Made by a program: the position numbers and the translations under genes. The notes beneath the pieces are model-generated. The model was given only the letters and a program-made list of their open reading frames with translations. It was not told the DNA's origin and ran no database searches. Shown one piece after another: positions 8,198 through 16,207 of a DNA stretch of 49,058 nucleotides. The DNA comes from Mesorhizobium sp. ORS 3359 (lineage in GTDB: Bacteria; Pseudomonadota; Alphaproteobacteria; Rhizobiales; Rhizobiaceae), in the NCBI GenBank assembly GCA_000824845.1, contig CCNC01000201.1, forward strand, positions 1 through 49,058. Direction: 5' to 3'. Every line of letters starts with the position of its first letter. Positions within the stretch are counted from its first letter, which is position 1.

Positions 8198-9747
8198 TCC
8201 ACGATGCTGTACCGCTCCTGCAAGACTATCTCGTCCGATCGGCCGGCCGCCTTGCCGACAAGGTGGCGTTGGTCTGCAACAGGCAACGCCTCACCTATGC
8301 CGAAATCGATGAGCGTTCGAATGGACTCGCACGCTATCTGGCGACCGCTGGCGTGCAACGCGGCGACCGCGTGATGATCTTCGCCGACAACACAGCGGAG
8401 ACGGTCATCAGTTTCTGGGCGGTGCTGAAAGCGAACGCAGTCGTGTGCATCGTCAACCCGCTTACCAAAAGCGCCAAGCTTGATTATCTGCTCAATGACT
8501 GCAGCCCGGCGGCGCTGATCACCGACCAGCATCTGCGCTCGGTATTCAGTGGACCTGCGCACACGTGTCGATCGTTGCGCCAGGTGATCGTGTCAGGGCC
8601 GATCGAGGAGGACGAGCTCAGCCGGCTGCCCAGCGCCGTACGCTGGGAAAAGGCCGCCGAAAGAACGTCGGCTGGTCCGGAACGCAAATCGATTGACATC
8701 GATCTCGCCGCCATCGTCTACACGTCCGGATCCACCGGCGAGCCCAAAGGCGTGATGCTGACGCACCGCAACATGACCGCCGCATGCACTTCGATCGCGT
8801 CATATCTTGAGCTTCGCGAGGACGAAGTCATTCTCAACGTCCTGCCTCTCGCCTTTGACTACGGTCTCTATCAGATGCTTATGGCCTTCCGCGCCGGCGC
8901 CCGGCTGGTTCTCGAGCGCTCCTTCGCCTTTCCGGCGCGGATCCTTCAGATCATCAAAGACGAGAAGATCACCGGCTTTCCCGGCGTGCCCACCATCTTC
9001 GCTTCGCTGGCGGAACTGAAGTCGCTGAAGAACCACGACTTTTCGAGCATCCGCTATGTCACCAACACGGCCGCCGCACTGCCGCTCAAGCATATCGCCA
9101 TGCTCAGGGAGCTGTTTTCGGGCGCCAGGATCTATTCAATGTACGGGCTCACCGAGTGCAAGCGCTGCACTTATCTGCCGCCCGAGGATCTCGCGCGAAA
9201 GCCGCTGAGCGTCGGAATAGCTATCCCGAACACCGAGATGTGGATCGTCGACGACAAGGACCGACGGGTGGAGCCCGGCAACGTCGGCCAGCTCGTCATC
9301 CGCGGCGCGACGGTGATGAAAGGTTATTGGGGCAAGCCGGAAGAGACCGCCACGCGGCTGAAGCCGGGTCCCTTGCCGGGCGAGCTGGTGCTTTACACCG
9401 GCGACTACTGCCGCATGGACGCCGAGGGCTATCTTTACTTCGTCGGCCGTGGCGACGAGATCATAAAATCCCGGGGAGAGAAGGTTTCCCCAAAGGAAGT
9501 CGAAAACGCGCTGGTGAACATTCCAGGCGTCAAGGAGGCTGCCGTGGTCGGCGTCCCCGATGAACTTCTGGGCCAAGCTGTCAAAGCCTTCGTAGTGCTG
9601 GAGCAGGGCGAGCGTGCAGGTGAGCGGCAGCTCCAGATGGAATGCCAGAAGCGGCTCGAGAACTTCATGGTCCCAAAATCCATCGTCATTGTATCCAGCC
9701 TGCCAAGGACGGAGACAGGAAAACTCAAGAAGGTTGCGCTTTTGTAG
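8194..9747 (+). CDS. AMP-forming acyl-CoA/acyl-ACP ligase
   Basis: A 517-residue member of the AMP-binding superfamily (ANL). The ATP loop YTSGSTGEPKG is at about 176-186, the hinge region GRGDEIIKSRGEKVSP lies in the C-terminal half, and the catalytic lysine is in TETGKLKK near the end. It should adenylate a carboxylic acid and load it onto CoA or, given its neighbour, the small acyl carrier protein encoded 47 bases downstream. Its length and setting recall the AMP-forming ligases found with AsnB-like proteins in exosortase-A-type EPS loci, though no exosortase is visible here. The start is a GTG overlapping the stop of the upstream gene, with AGGG before it. The substrate is unknown. Confidence 0.88.
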   Translation: MIHDAVPLLQDYLVRSAGRLADKVALVCNRQRLTYAEIDERSNGLARYLATAGVQRGDRVMIFADNTAETVISFWAVLKANAVVCIVNPLTKSAKLDYLLNDCSPAALITDQHLRSVFSGPAHTCRSLRQVIVSGPIEEDELSRLPSAVRWEKAAERTSAGPERKSIDIDLAAIVYTSGSTGEPKGVMLTHRNMTAACTSIASYLELREDEVILNVLPLAFDYGLYQMLMAFRAGARLVLERSFAFPARILQIIKDEKITGFPGVPTIFASLAELKSLKNHDFSSIRYVTNTAAALPLKHIAMLRELFSGARIYSMYGLTECKRCTYLPPEDLARKPLSVGIAIPNTEMWIVDDKDRRVEPGNVGQLVIRGATVMKGYWGKPEETATRLKPGPLPGELVLYTGDYCRMDAEGYLYFVGRGDEIIKSRGEKVSPKEVENALVNIPGVKEAAVVGVPDELLGQAVKAFVVLEQGERAGERQLQMECQKRLENFMVPKSIVIVSSLPRTETGKLKKVALL

Positions 9748-9794
9748 CCGCCTTGAGGTGCACACCGTATTTAGTTTTAACCGGAGAGCGGATT

Positions 9795-10070
9795 ATGGAT
9801 GCGGTTTCGGCAACGAAGTTCGAGGGCGAGATTTACACCAGACAAATCCGCGATTTTCTGGCGTCGAACTTTTACATCGCCGACGTGAAATCACTCAGCG
9901 CCACGCAGTCGCTGCTCGACCAGGGCATTGTCGATTCCACCGGCGTGCTCGAGGTCATCGGCTTCATTGAAGAAACCTTTGGCATCATGGTCGAAGACAG
10001 CGAGCTACTGCCGGAGAACCTCGATTCAATACAGGGAATAGCGCAGTTCATCGCCCGCAAGAGAGCATGA
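9795..10070 (+). CDS. acyl carrier protein
   Basis: A 91-residue acyl carrier protein. The phosphopantetheine site is Ser48 in VDSTGVLEV (46-54), followed by the usual acidic helix and a conserved C-terminal helix (DSIQGIAQFI). A good ribosome site (GGAGAG) sits before the ATG at 9795. In-frame sequence extends upstream into the ligase 3' region but has no comparable signal. As the last gene of the operon it is the probable partner of the upstream ligase, giving a second carrier besides the one fused in the 906-residue protein. It must be activated by a phosphopantetheinyl transferase encoded elsewhere. Confidence 0.9.
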   Translation: MDAVSATKFEGEIYTRQIRDFLASNFYIADVKSLSATQSLLDQGIVDSTGVLEVIGFIEETFGIMVEDSELLPENLDSIQGIAQFIARKRA

Positions 10071-10191
10071 GCCGGTGTATGTTGCGTCCAGGCAAGCTTG
10101 GCGTTCGGCGCTTCGGTGAGGAGCCGGGCCCAGGCAGCCTGCGCAGATCAAGACGGCAAAGCCGCCTCTGAACTTCCTGGAATCACCGGTT

Positions 10192-10884
10192 CTAAATCCG
10201 CGGTTTCGCGTATCCAAGCACGACACGCGCCTCGCCGGCGCGGTTGCTGACGGTGCAAACGCCATCATAGCTCCTGCTGCGCTCGAACAGACCTGCGACC
10301 TGACGCTCCTGGCCCAGTCCTACCTCGAACAGAAGCGCGCCCCCAGGTCGCAGATACCGATGCGCATCTTTGACCACGCGCATGTGGATGGCGATGCCGT
10401 AAGGTCCGGCCGCGAAGGCTTCACGCGGCTCGAGAGTGATCAGATTTGAACGGTCGCCCTCTAGCCGTTTGTCAGAGATGTAGGGCGGATTGCAGACGAC
10501 AACATCGATCGAACCTGGAGACACCAGGGCGGACAAAGGTTCGAAAAGATCGCCCTGCATGACCGACACGCGGTTGGCCAACCCGTGATGGGAGACGTTG
10601 CGGCGCGCCACCTCGACACAACTATCGGTAAGATCGCTGGCCCAGACCTGCGCCGTGGCAACATGATGGCCGATGCCACAGGCCAGATTTCCGGCACCGC
10701 AGCACATATCGACGACACGCGGTACCGGCAGCTTCATCAGACGCAAAAGGTCGACCGCGGTCGAGCCTAGCAGCTCCGTCTCCGGCCTCGGGACAAGCGC
10801 GCCTGAGGCAACCAGCATCTCTATTCCCATGAAGATGGTGCTGCCTTTGCTGTAGGCGCCCGCGACGTCGATATCCTCGCTCAA
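10192..10884 (-). CDS. PrmC/HemK-like SAM-dependent methyltransferase
   Basis: A 230-residue class I methyltransferase. The PrmC-type PRPETE motif (32-37), a SAM-binding segment DMCCGAGNLACGIG (59-72) and catalytic NPPY (132-135) are all present. PrmC methylates the glutamine of release factors, but this protein lacks the roughly 80-residue N-terminal helical domain of true PrmC. Another glutamine or amide substrate is therefore plausible. The only start giving the full domain is a TTG at 10884, supported by GGAGG six bases upstream. The frame has a stop at 10933-10935, so it cannot extend far. It is the last gene of the minus-strand EPS operon and faces the acyl carrier gene tail to tail. 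Confidence 0.8.
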   Translation of the reverse strand: MSEDIDVAGAYSKGSTIFMGIEMLVASGALVPRPETELLGSTAVDLLRLMKLPVPRVVDMCCGAGNLACGIGHHVATAQVWASDLTDSCVEVARRNVSHHGLANRVSVMQGDLFEPLSALVSPGSIDVVVCNPPYISDKRLEGDRSNLITLEPREAFAAGPYGIAIHMRVVKDAHRYLRPGGALLFEVGLGQERQVAGLFERSRSYDGVCTVSNRAGEARVVLGYAKPRI

Positions 10885-10932
10885 GACTTGCCTCCATCCT
10901 CGAAGCCGAGCGGTCGCCCGAGCTGCGCGACG

Positions 10933-12195
10933 CTATTGTGCCGCCGCGCTTTCCATCTCGTTGCTGAACCGGACTTCGATGGTATCTCCCGGTGCTACCT
11001 CGGCGTCCTCGTCCGATGCCTGCTTGCGCCATTGCCCATCGACGTTTCGAACGATCGTCATCTGAGCTCGAACGGTTTCGCCGGCGATAGACAAAGGCGC
11101 GGCGGTCGCACCCAAGGGCTGAAGTTTCTGGCTCGCGGCGCGGAGCCTCGTGCCGATGTCGGCCAGGCGAATCTCCGTGTCTCGCAACTCGTTCAGGAGA
11201 CCGATGCGCCTTTGGTTCTCGTTGCGCTCGATTTGCCTGACAAAGTCTTCCTGCTGGCGCTGCGTTCTCATCAGTTCCACCGAGGTTTCCAACGCACGGC
11301 TTGACGAAAGCAGGACGGCGCGACGGACGTCGGCAAGCCTGTTGTTCGTCAGGTTGCCAGCCTTGAACGCTTTGGTGACCTGCTGCAAATCGTCCTCATC
11401 GGCCTTGACTCCGGCCGCTTCATCCTGCGCGCGCTTGGTCAGCGTCTCGATCTGGGCCGTAGCATCCTTCGCGCCCTTTTCGATAAAGCTCTGTTCTTGT
11501 TTGAAATTGTCCAACGAGAGCTTTAGCGCTTCCGCTTCGACCTTCGCTACCCCTGCTGCGAGCGCCGGGGCAAGGGGCGATCCTTGCGGCGGCTGGGTAT
11601 CGAAGTTTTCCTGCTTGTCCAGTTCAGCGCGCAGGCGGGCGCTATGAAAATAGTCCCTGGTGTATTCGCCCCAGATCATCTCGTAGTCGCGTCGCAGATC
11701 GGTGGGATCCGGGCCTGCCTGGTTGGTCCGGGCCCGCAAGAGGCTGAAACCGCCGGCTACGGCGATTGCCTGTCGCACCGTCATCAGCGGACGATAAGCC
11801 TGCTGTCCAGGGTTGAGGACGTCGCCGGTCACATAGATCGGGCGATACTCGGCTATAGTCGCTGTCACGTCGCTCGGCCTCACGACCGCCATCTGTTCGC
11901 GGCCGTCCGGCGCGCGGACGTGGAAGATCTTTGTCGGCAGGATGGTCTGCATTCGGCTTTGCAATTCTGGCCGCGTCAGGCCCCCGACGGAAACCGCGCC
12001 GACTTCAGGCAGCACGATCGTGCCGTCCACCTGCACGACCGCGCGTTGTGTCCGGTCAGTAATGGAAGCAATTCCGATCTCGACGGTGTCGCCGGGCGAA
12101 ATCCGGTAGAGCGTCGAAATGTCGGCCGCCAAGGCCAAAGGCGTGGTGCCCAAAACCGCAAGAACCGCAACGGAGAACCGGTTATGGCTGGTCAT
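10933..12195 (-). CDS. ExoF-like polysaccharide export protein
   Basis: A 420-residue periplasmic/outer-membrane polysaccharide export protein. It starts with a signal peptide (basic N-terminus, hydrophobic core, ALAA near residue 23). The poly-export domain follows (DISTLYRISPGDTVEIG and VDGTIVLPEVG), then a soluble ligand-binding beta-grasp segment (YVTGDVLNPGQQ). A long helical coiled-coil stretch runs from about 215 to 370, and a short C-terminal segment ends the protein. Length and order match ExoF of rhizobia more than the shorter Wza. No lipobox cysteine is visible. The ATG at 12195 has an excellent AGGAGG seven bases upstream. The open frame continues 57 codons further up without such a signal. 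Confidence 0.88.
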   Translation of the reverse strand: MTSHNRFSVAVLAVLGTTPLALAADISTLYRISPGDTVEIGIASITDRTQRAVVQVDGTIVLPEVGAVSVGGLTRPELQSRMQTILPTKIFHVRAPDGREQMAVVRPSDVTATIAEYRPIYVTGDVLNPGQQAYRPLMTVRQAIAVAGGFSLLRARTNQAGPDPTDLRRDYEMIWGEYTRDYFHSARLRAELDKQENFDTQPPQGSPLAPALAAGVAKVEAEALKLSLDNFKQEQSFIEKGAKDATAQIETLTKRAQDEAAGVKADEDDLQQVTKAFKAGNLTNNRLADVRRAVLLSSSRALETSVELMRTQRQQEDFVRQIERNENQRRIGLLNELRDTEIRLADIGTRLRAASQKLQPLGATAAPLSIAGETVRAQMTIVRNVDGQWRKQASDEDAEVAPGDTIEVRFSNEMESAAAQ

Positions 12196-12420
12196 TGGAA
12201 GCGACCTCCTTGGGATTCGACATTCGCTTGGATGATAGTGCGCCCAGATGGCGGCGCCGACGATCCAACGCGGCGATTTGCGTCCTGCGCGACAATATGG
12301 ATTGCGCGGCCGCGAAGGCCGACTTGGGGCGACGTAAAACCGGTAGGCGCGAACCTTCGCGGCCACAGGCCGGAGGAGCGCTGCAGGCGCGCCGCAATCC
12401 CGCGGGAAGAGTGGCCAGCT

Positions 12421-13425
12421 TCACGTCATGTAGCCCATTTCATGGCGGACCAGCCCACGATTGAAACGTCCCCGCCACCACGCGATGGTCCGTTTCAGGC
12501 CCTCGCGCAGGTCCGTTTGCGCCCTCCACCCGGTCGCACGCTGAAGCTGGGACGAATCCGCCAGCAGGGCGCGGACCTCGGAATTTTGCGGGCGCAGCCG
12601 GTTCTCGTCCCGACGCACAGGCTTGTTGGACCCGCTCAACTCCAGCACTAGGTCCAGCACGTCCGAAATGGTCACGGCACGCTCGCTTCCGGCATTGTAG
12701 GGATGGCCGAATTCGAGGTCAGCCGACCCGGCGCTAAGAAACGCCGCGGCAGTGTCTTCGACGAAGGTCAAGTCACGGATCGGACTTGTGTCTCCCACCA
12801 TGATGGCCAGGCAATTCGCATCGATCGCTTGCCTGACGAGGGTCGGAACGATTGCACGCTCGCTTTGCCGCGGCCCGAAAGCATTGAATGGACGAAGCAT
12901 CACTACCGGCACGTCGAAGGAGCGCGCGTAAGACTGCGCCATCATGTCGGCTCCGATTTTCGAAGCTGAATATGGCGACTGCCCCTGCAGGGGGTGGGAT
13001 TCACTGATCGGCATCGTCAATGCGGTGCCATAGACCTCGCTGGTGGAGGTATGCACCACACGCTCGGTATCCCACTGGCGCGCCGCTTCCAGGACATTTA
13101 CGGTGCCCATGATGTTGGTCTCAACATAGGACTGGGCGGCCGCGTAGGAATACGGGATAGCGATCAACGCCGCGAGATGGAACACAACGGACTGGCCCCG
13201 GATGATCCGGGTCAAGAAGGCGCTGTCGCGAACGTCGCCGCGAACCAGCTTGATGTGATTGCGGATGTCGTCCGGGAGATCATCCAGCCATCCGTGACTG
13301 TCGAAGGAATTGTAAAGAGCCAAGGCAGTCACATCAGCCCCGCCGCGGACCAGCGCCTCAGTGAGGTGAGATCCGATAAACCCATCCGCCCCAGTCACCA
13401 GAACTCTTTTGCCCTTGTAGTTCAT
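12421..13425 (-). CDS. LegB-like NDP-sugar 4,6-dehydratase (SDR)
   Basis: A 334-residue extended SDR. The NAD motif is TGADGFIGSHL (11-21), the Thr/Ser/Glu stretch TSTSEVYG (126-133) suits a 4,6-dehydratase, and the YxxxK pair is Tyr152/Lys156. Segments such as YNSFDSHGWLDDLP and LRPFNAFGPRQSERAI closely resemble LegB-type UDP-GlcNAc 4,6-dehydratases. The product would be a 4-keto-6-deoxy sugar nucleotide, ready for transamination by the aminotransferase encoded nearby. The ATG at 13425 was preferred over an upstream TTG at 13458. LegC/G/H/I genes for a full nonulosonic acid are not visible, so bacillosamine- or Qui4N-type chemistry is more likely. A plain epimerase is the alternative. Confidence 0.82.
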   Translation of the reverse strand: MNYKGKRVLVTGADGFIGSHLTEALVRGGADVTALALYNSFDSHGWLDDLPDDIRNHIKLVRGDVRDSAFLTRIIRGQSVVFHLAALIAIPYSYAAAQSYVETNIMGTVNVLEAARQWDTERVVHTSTSEVYGTALTMPISESHPLQGQSPYSASKIGADMMAQSYARSFDVPVVMLRPFNAFGPRQSERAIVPTLVRQAIDANCLAIMVGDTSPIRDLTFVEDTAAAFLSAGSADLEFGHPYNAGSERAVTISDVLDLVLELSGSNKPVRRDENRLRPQNSEVRALLADSSQLQRATGWRAQTDLREGLKRTIAWWRGRFNRGLVRHEMGYMT

Positions 13426-13475
13426 GATCAGACAATCCCTGCAGCACCAAGATTCCAAATGACAAGAAGATGCGG

Positions 13476-14162
13476 CTAACCGGAAAGGTACGTTTCGCTT
13501 GGACGCCTCACAGTCATTCCAAGGACAATGAAGATTCCTCGAACGATCAGCGCTGCATCCGACAGAAGCGTCCGACGCGCATAGTACGAAAGATCAAGCC
13601 TAGCTTTGGCCGGGAACAGGACTTGTCTGTAGAAGGCTGTTGGCTCGACATCTAGGGGATAGAAGAGCGCCTCGTGGCGGAACTCGATCTGGGCAGGACC
13701 GAACAAGCCTGGCTTGTATTGCAGGACGGCTTCGTAGCCATCCCTGAAGCAGTCGGCGAACGACAAGCTCTCCGGACGAGGGCCGACCAGGGCCATTTCT
13801 CCTCTCAAGACATTCCACAACTGCGGCAGTTCATCCATCTTGCTGAAAGCGAGGACCTTGCCGACCCTTGTCATGCGCGCATCATTGGCAAGGGTCAGCG
13901 CGAGGCCCCCTGCATCGCATCGCGGGTAGAATTTTCGAAACTTGTACATTCGAAAGAGCTGGCCGCCGACGCCTATGCGGGTTTGGACAAAGATCACAGG
14001 GCGCCCACCTTCGAGCATCAGCGCCACCGTAACAAGCAGCATCAGCGGCGAGAACACGACGAGGCCCGAGATTGCCGCGACAACATCCATGACGCGCCGG
14101 CCAATCCCATGGTGTACGGACCTCGCGGAGAGCCGATGAATGGGTAGGTCGAACGCGTTCAT
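13476..14162 (-). CDS. priming undecaprenyl-phosphate sugar-phosphate transferase
   Basis: A 228-residue polyprenyl-phosphate hexose-1-phosphate transferase of the ExoY/WcaJ small-domain type. One N-terminal membrane segment (about 25-50) is followed by KFRKFYPRCD, TRVGKVLAFSKMDELPQLWNVLRGEMALVGPRPES and a basic C-terminus. These are the conserved blocks of the family. It starts each repeat unit by moving a sugar-1-phosphate onto undecaprenyl phosphate at the inner membrane. It lacks the large N-terminal multi-helix domain of WcaJ/WbaP. The ATG overlaps the stop of the aminotransferase gene by 4 bases (ATGA), showing coupling. Substrate cannot be read; an aminodideoxy sugar is possible. Confidence 0.9.
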   Translation of the reverse strand: MNAFDLPIHRLSARSVHHGIGRRVMDVVAAISGLVVFSPLMLLVTVALMLEGGRPVIFVQTRIGVGGQLFRMYKFRKFYPRCDAGGLALTLANDARMTRVGKVLAFSKMDELPQLWNVLRGEMALVGPRPESLSFADCFRDGYEAVLQYKPGLFGPAQIEFRHEALFYPLDVEPTAFYRQVLFPAKARLDLSYYARRTLLSDAALIVRGIFIVLGMTVRRPSETYLSG

Positions 14163-15295
14163 GCAGCGGCCCCTTCACGCACGCTCCTGGCGAGTGTCGA
14201 GGCCAACGCATCCACCACGGCTTCCACGACTGGTGATGTGATCTGGGGATGCAGGGGAATGGTGAGCTCGCGTTCGGCGAAGCCTTCCGTGCAAGGCAAG
14301 TGCACCCCGGGGCAACGCTCGCGGTAGAGCGTCATTTGGTGGACGGGGGAGTAGTGAATCGTGGTCTGGATGCCTTGGGCACGCAGCCCGTCGATAACTT
14401 CTTGCCGGTTGACATAGCCCGGCAAGAGAATTGGCATGATGTGGTATGCTGACGTGCGGGGCTCGCTGAACGGTATCGAAATGTCCGGGCATCGCGTGGC
14501 GATGAGACGGCGGTAAAGCGCGACGAGGATGCGTCGCACGTCATTCCACTCCTGGAGATTGCGCAATTGAACCAGGCCAAGCGCGGCCCGCATCTCGTCC
14601 ATTCGGTAGTTGAAGCCCAACATCGTGACGTCGTATTGCGGCGTACGGCTGTTCAGTCTCTGATGCGTTCCGGTGGTCATACCGTGGCCGCGGGCTTGAC
14701 GGATCATGTCGAGCAGGTCCGGATCCCTTGAGATGACGGCGCCGCCTTCGGCGGTGGTCATGTTCTTGTTGCCGTAGAAGCTGAATGCCGCCCCGGCGCC
14801 GAAAGTCCCGACTTCCTTGAGGCCGGGGGCATGTGCTGCATCCTCCACAATGCAGAGGCCGCGCACGCTTGCGAATGCCTGCCACTGTTCCTTATGGGCG
14901 AGATAGCCTGCGAAGTGGACCAGAATCACCGCCCTGGTACGAGGCGTACATCGTGCCTCCGCGTCTGCGACGGACATGAGAGGAACGTCTTGTGACTCTA
15001 TGTCCACGAAGACCGGCGTGGCGCCGACATAGAGCACGGCGTTTACCGTCGCCACGAAAGTCAACGAAGGAACCAGCACCTCGTCGCCGGGTCCAATGCC
15101 AAGTGCGTGCAGGATGAGGTGAAGGGCTGCAGTGCAGGAGTTGACGGCGACGCAATCATCGGCGCCATGCATCGCCGCGAATGCCTCTTCGAACGCCCTG
15201 ACCCGCTCGCCCATTGTCAGCCAGCCGCTGTCGATCACTTTCGATAAGGCGGCCTTCTCCGGTACGCCCAACACGGGCTCACTAACCAGAAGCAT
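14159..15295 (-). CDS. DegT/DnrJ/EryC1-family sugar aminotransferase
   Basis: A 378-residue PLP-dependent aminotransferase. The pyridoxal lysine is Lys177 in SFYGNKNMTTAEGG, preceded by the EDAAHA cofactor motif (151-156). NSCTAALHL (52-60) binds the PLP phosphate. This family transfers an amino group to 4-keto (or 3-keto) sugar nucleotides, and the LegB-like dehydratase two genes downstream would supply its substrate. The ATG at 15295 has GGAGG five bases upstream. The open frame reaches 15532 but overlaps the nucleotidyltransferase gene, so the longer start is rejected. The product is probably a 4-amino-4,6-dideoxy sugar nucleotide; the sugar and position are inferred. Confidence 0.88.
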   Translation of the reverse strand: MLLVSEPVLGVPEKAALSKVIDSGWLTMGERVRAFEEAFAAMHGADDCVAVNSCTAALHLILHALGIGPGDEVLVPSLTFVATVNAVLYVGATPVFVDIESQDVPLMSVADAEARCTPRTRAVILVHFAGYLAHKEQWQAFASVRGLCIVEDAAHAPGLKEVGTFGAGAAFSFYGNKNMTTAEGGAVISRDPDLLDMIRQARGHGMTTGTHQRLNSRTPQYDVTMLGFNYRMDEMRAALGLVQLRNLQEWNDVRRILVALYRRLIATRCPDISIPFSEPRTSAYHIMPILLPGYVNRQEVIDGLRAQGIQTTIHYSPVHQMTLYRERCPGVHLPCTEGFAERELTIPLHPQITSPVVEAVVDALASTLARSVREGAAA

Positions 15296-15332
15296 CACAA
15301 CCTCCGCTGAACTCGCGTGGCATTGGACAGCC

Positions 15333-16049
15333 TCATGCTGCGGCGACCTCAATGGACGCCGACTGCTCCTCCCAGGAGGTAGCCTGCGCCTTCTGGAAAT
15401 CCTCGACACGACCAATGTCCAGCCAGAGACCTTCGTGCTTATAGACATGGACAGTTTTGCCGCTCTGAAGCATCTGCAGCATGAGGTCGTCGAACCCGAA
15501 AGGAATTCCGGACGGGATGAACTGCATAACACCTGGATTCATGCAATAAATCCCCATGCTCACCAAGTGGGATAGAGACGGTTTCTCGCGAAACACCTGG
15601 ACAGTGTCATTGACCTCATCGATGACTCCGAAGTCCATCTTGGTGATGCGCGAGGCGGTCGCGATGGTTACCAGGTCATTGTGTGCCTTATGCGTTGCCA
15701 CGAAGCGGCTGAGGCTCAAATCGGTAAGCACATCGCCGTTGAGAACAAGAAACGGCTCATCCAACTCGTCCCTGATGAGGGACAGCGGCCCGATCGTCCC
15801 GAGCGGTTCCATCTCCTGCGTGTAGCGGATCTTGATATTCCATTGCGAGCCGTCGCCGCACACGCTGCGGATCAGATGTCCAAGATAGCCGGTCGTGACA
15901 TAGACGGTCTCGATACCGTTGCGTCGCAGCCATTTGAGCAGCAATTCGAGCACTGGCCGGGCGCCAATCGGCATCAAAGGCTTTGGCAGCACCGACGTGA
16001 ACGGCCGAAGCCTGGTGCCCATTCCGCCGCATTGAATAACCGCTTTCAT
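15333..16049 (-). CDS. sugar-1-phosphate nucleotidyltransferase
   Basis: A 238-residue nucleotidyltransferase with the signature GGMGTRLRPFTSVLPKPLMPI at residues 8-28 (conserved Gly, Arg and the PKP lysine). LNGDVLTD (metal-binding Asp) and EGLWLDIG follow. It lacks the C-terminal left-handed beta-helix of GlmU-type enzymes, so it is the short RmlA/GDP-mannose pyrophosphorylase-like form. It makes an NDP-sugar from a sugar phosphate for EPS assembly. The ATG at 16049 follows GGGAGG; an upstream in-frame start at 16076 lacks this. It sits between a P-loop kinase and the aminotransferase, in keeping with a dedicated sugar route. Nucleotide and sugar specificity cannot be read. Confidence 0.85.
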   Translation of the reverse strand: MKAVIQCGGMGTRLRPFTSVLPKPLMPIGARPVLELLLKWLRRNGIETVYVTTGYLGHLIRSVCGDGSQWNIKIRYTQEMEPLGTIGPLSLIRDELDEPFLVLNGDVLTDLSLSRFVATHKAHNDLVTIATASRITKMDFGVIDEVNDTVQVFREKPSLSHLVSMGIYCMNPGVMQFIPSGIPFGFDDLMLQMLQSGKTVHVYKHEGLWLDIGRVEDFQKAQATSWEEQSASIEVAAA

Positions 16050-16207
16050 ACGATCCTCCCGCACAAGTGACGCCACGGTCAGTGACCAGAATTTTGTCGA
16101 CCGACCAGCCTCTGCACCTGGTCCCGACTTCCTGCGAGAAAATTAGGCTTCTGCCAAAGGGCTGTCGTCGTGCGTTCGAATGGCGATCCGTCCGTTGCCA
16201 ATACGGA

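Noticed and set aside
2462..10070. Standard NRPS cluster
   Set aside because: No condensation domain, no multi-module protein and no obvious exporter in the operon. The adenylation pocket also looks atypical.
12421..16049. Complete legionaminic or pseudaminic acid pathway
   Set aside because: Only a LegB-like dehydratase, an aminotransferase and a nucleotidyltransferase are present. No synthase, hydrolysing epimerase or N-acetyltransferase is seen.
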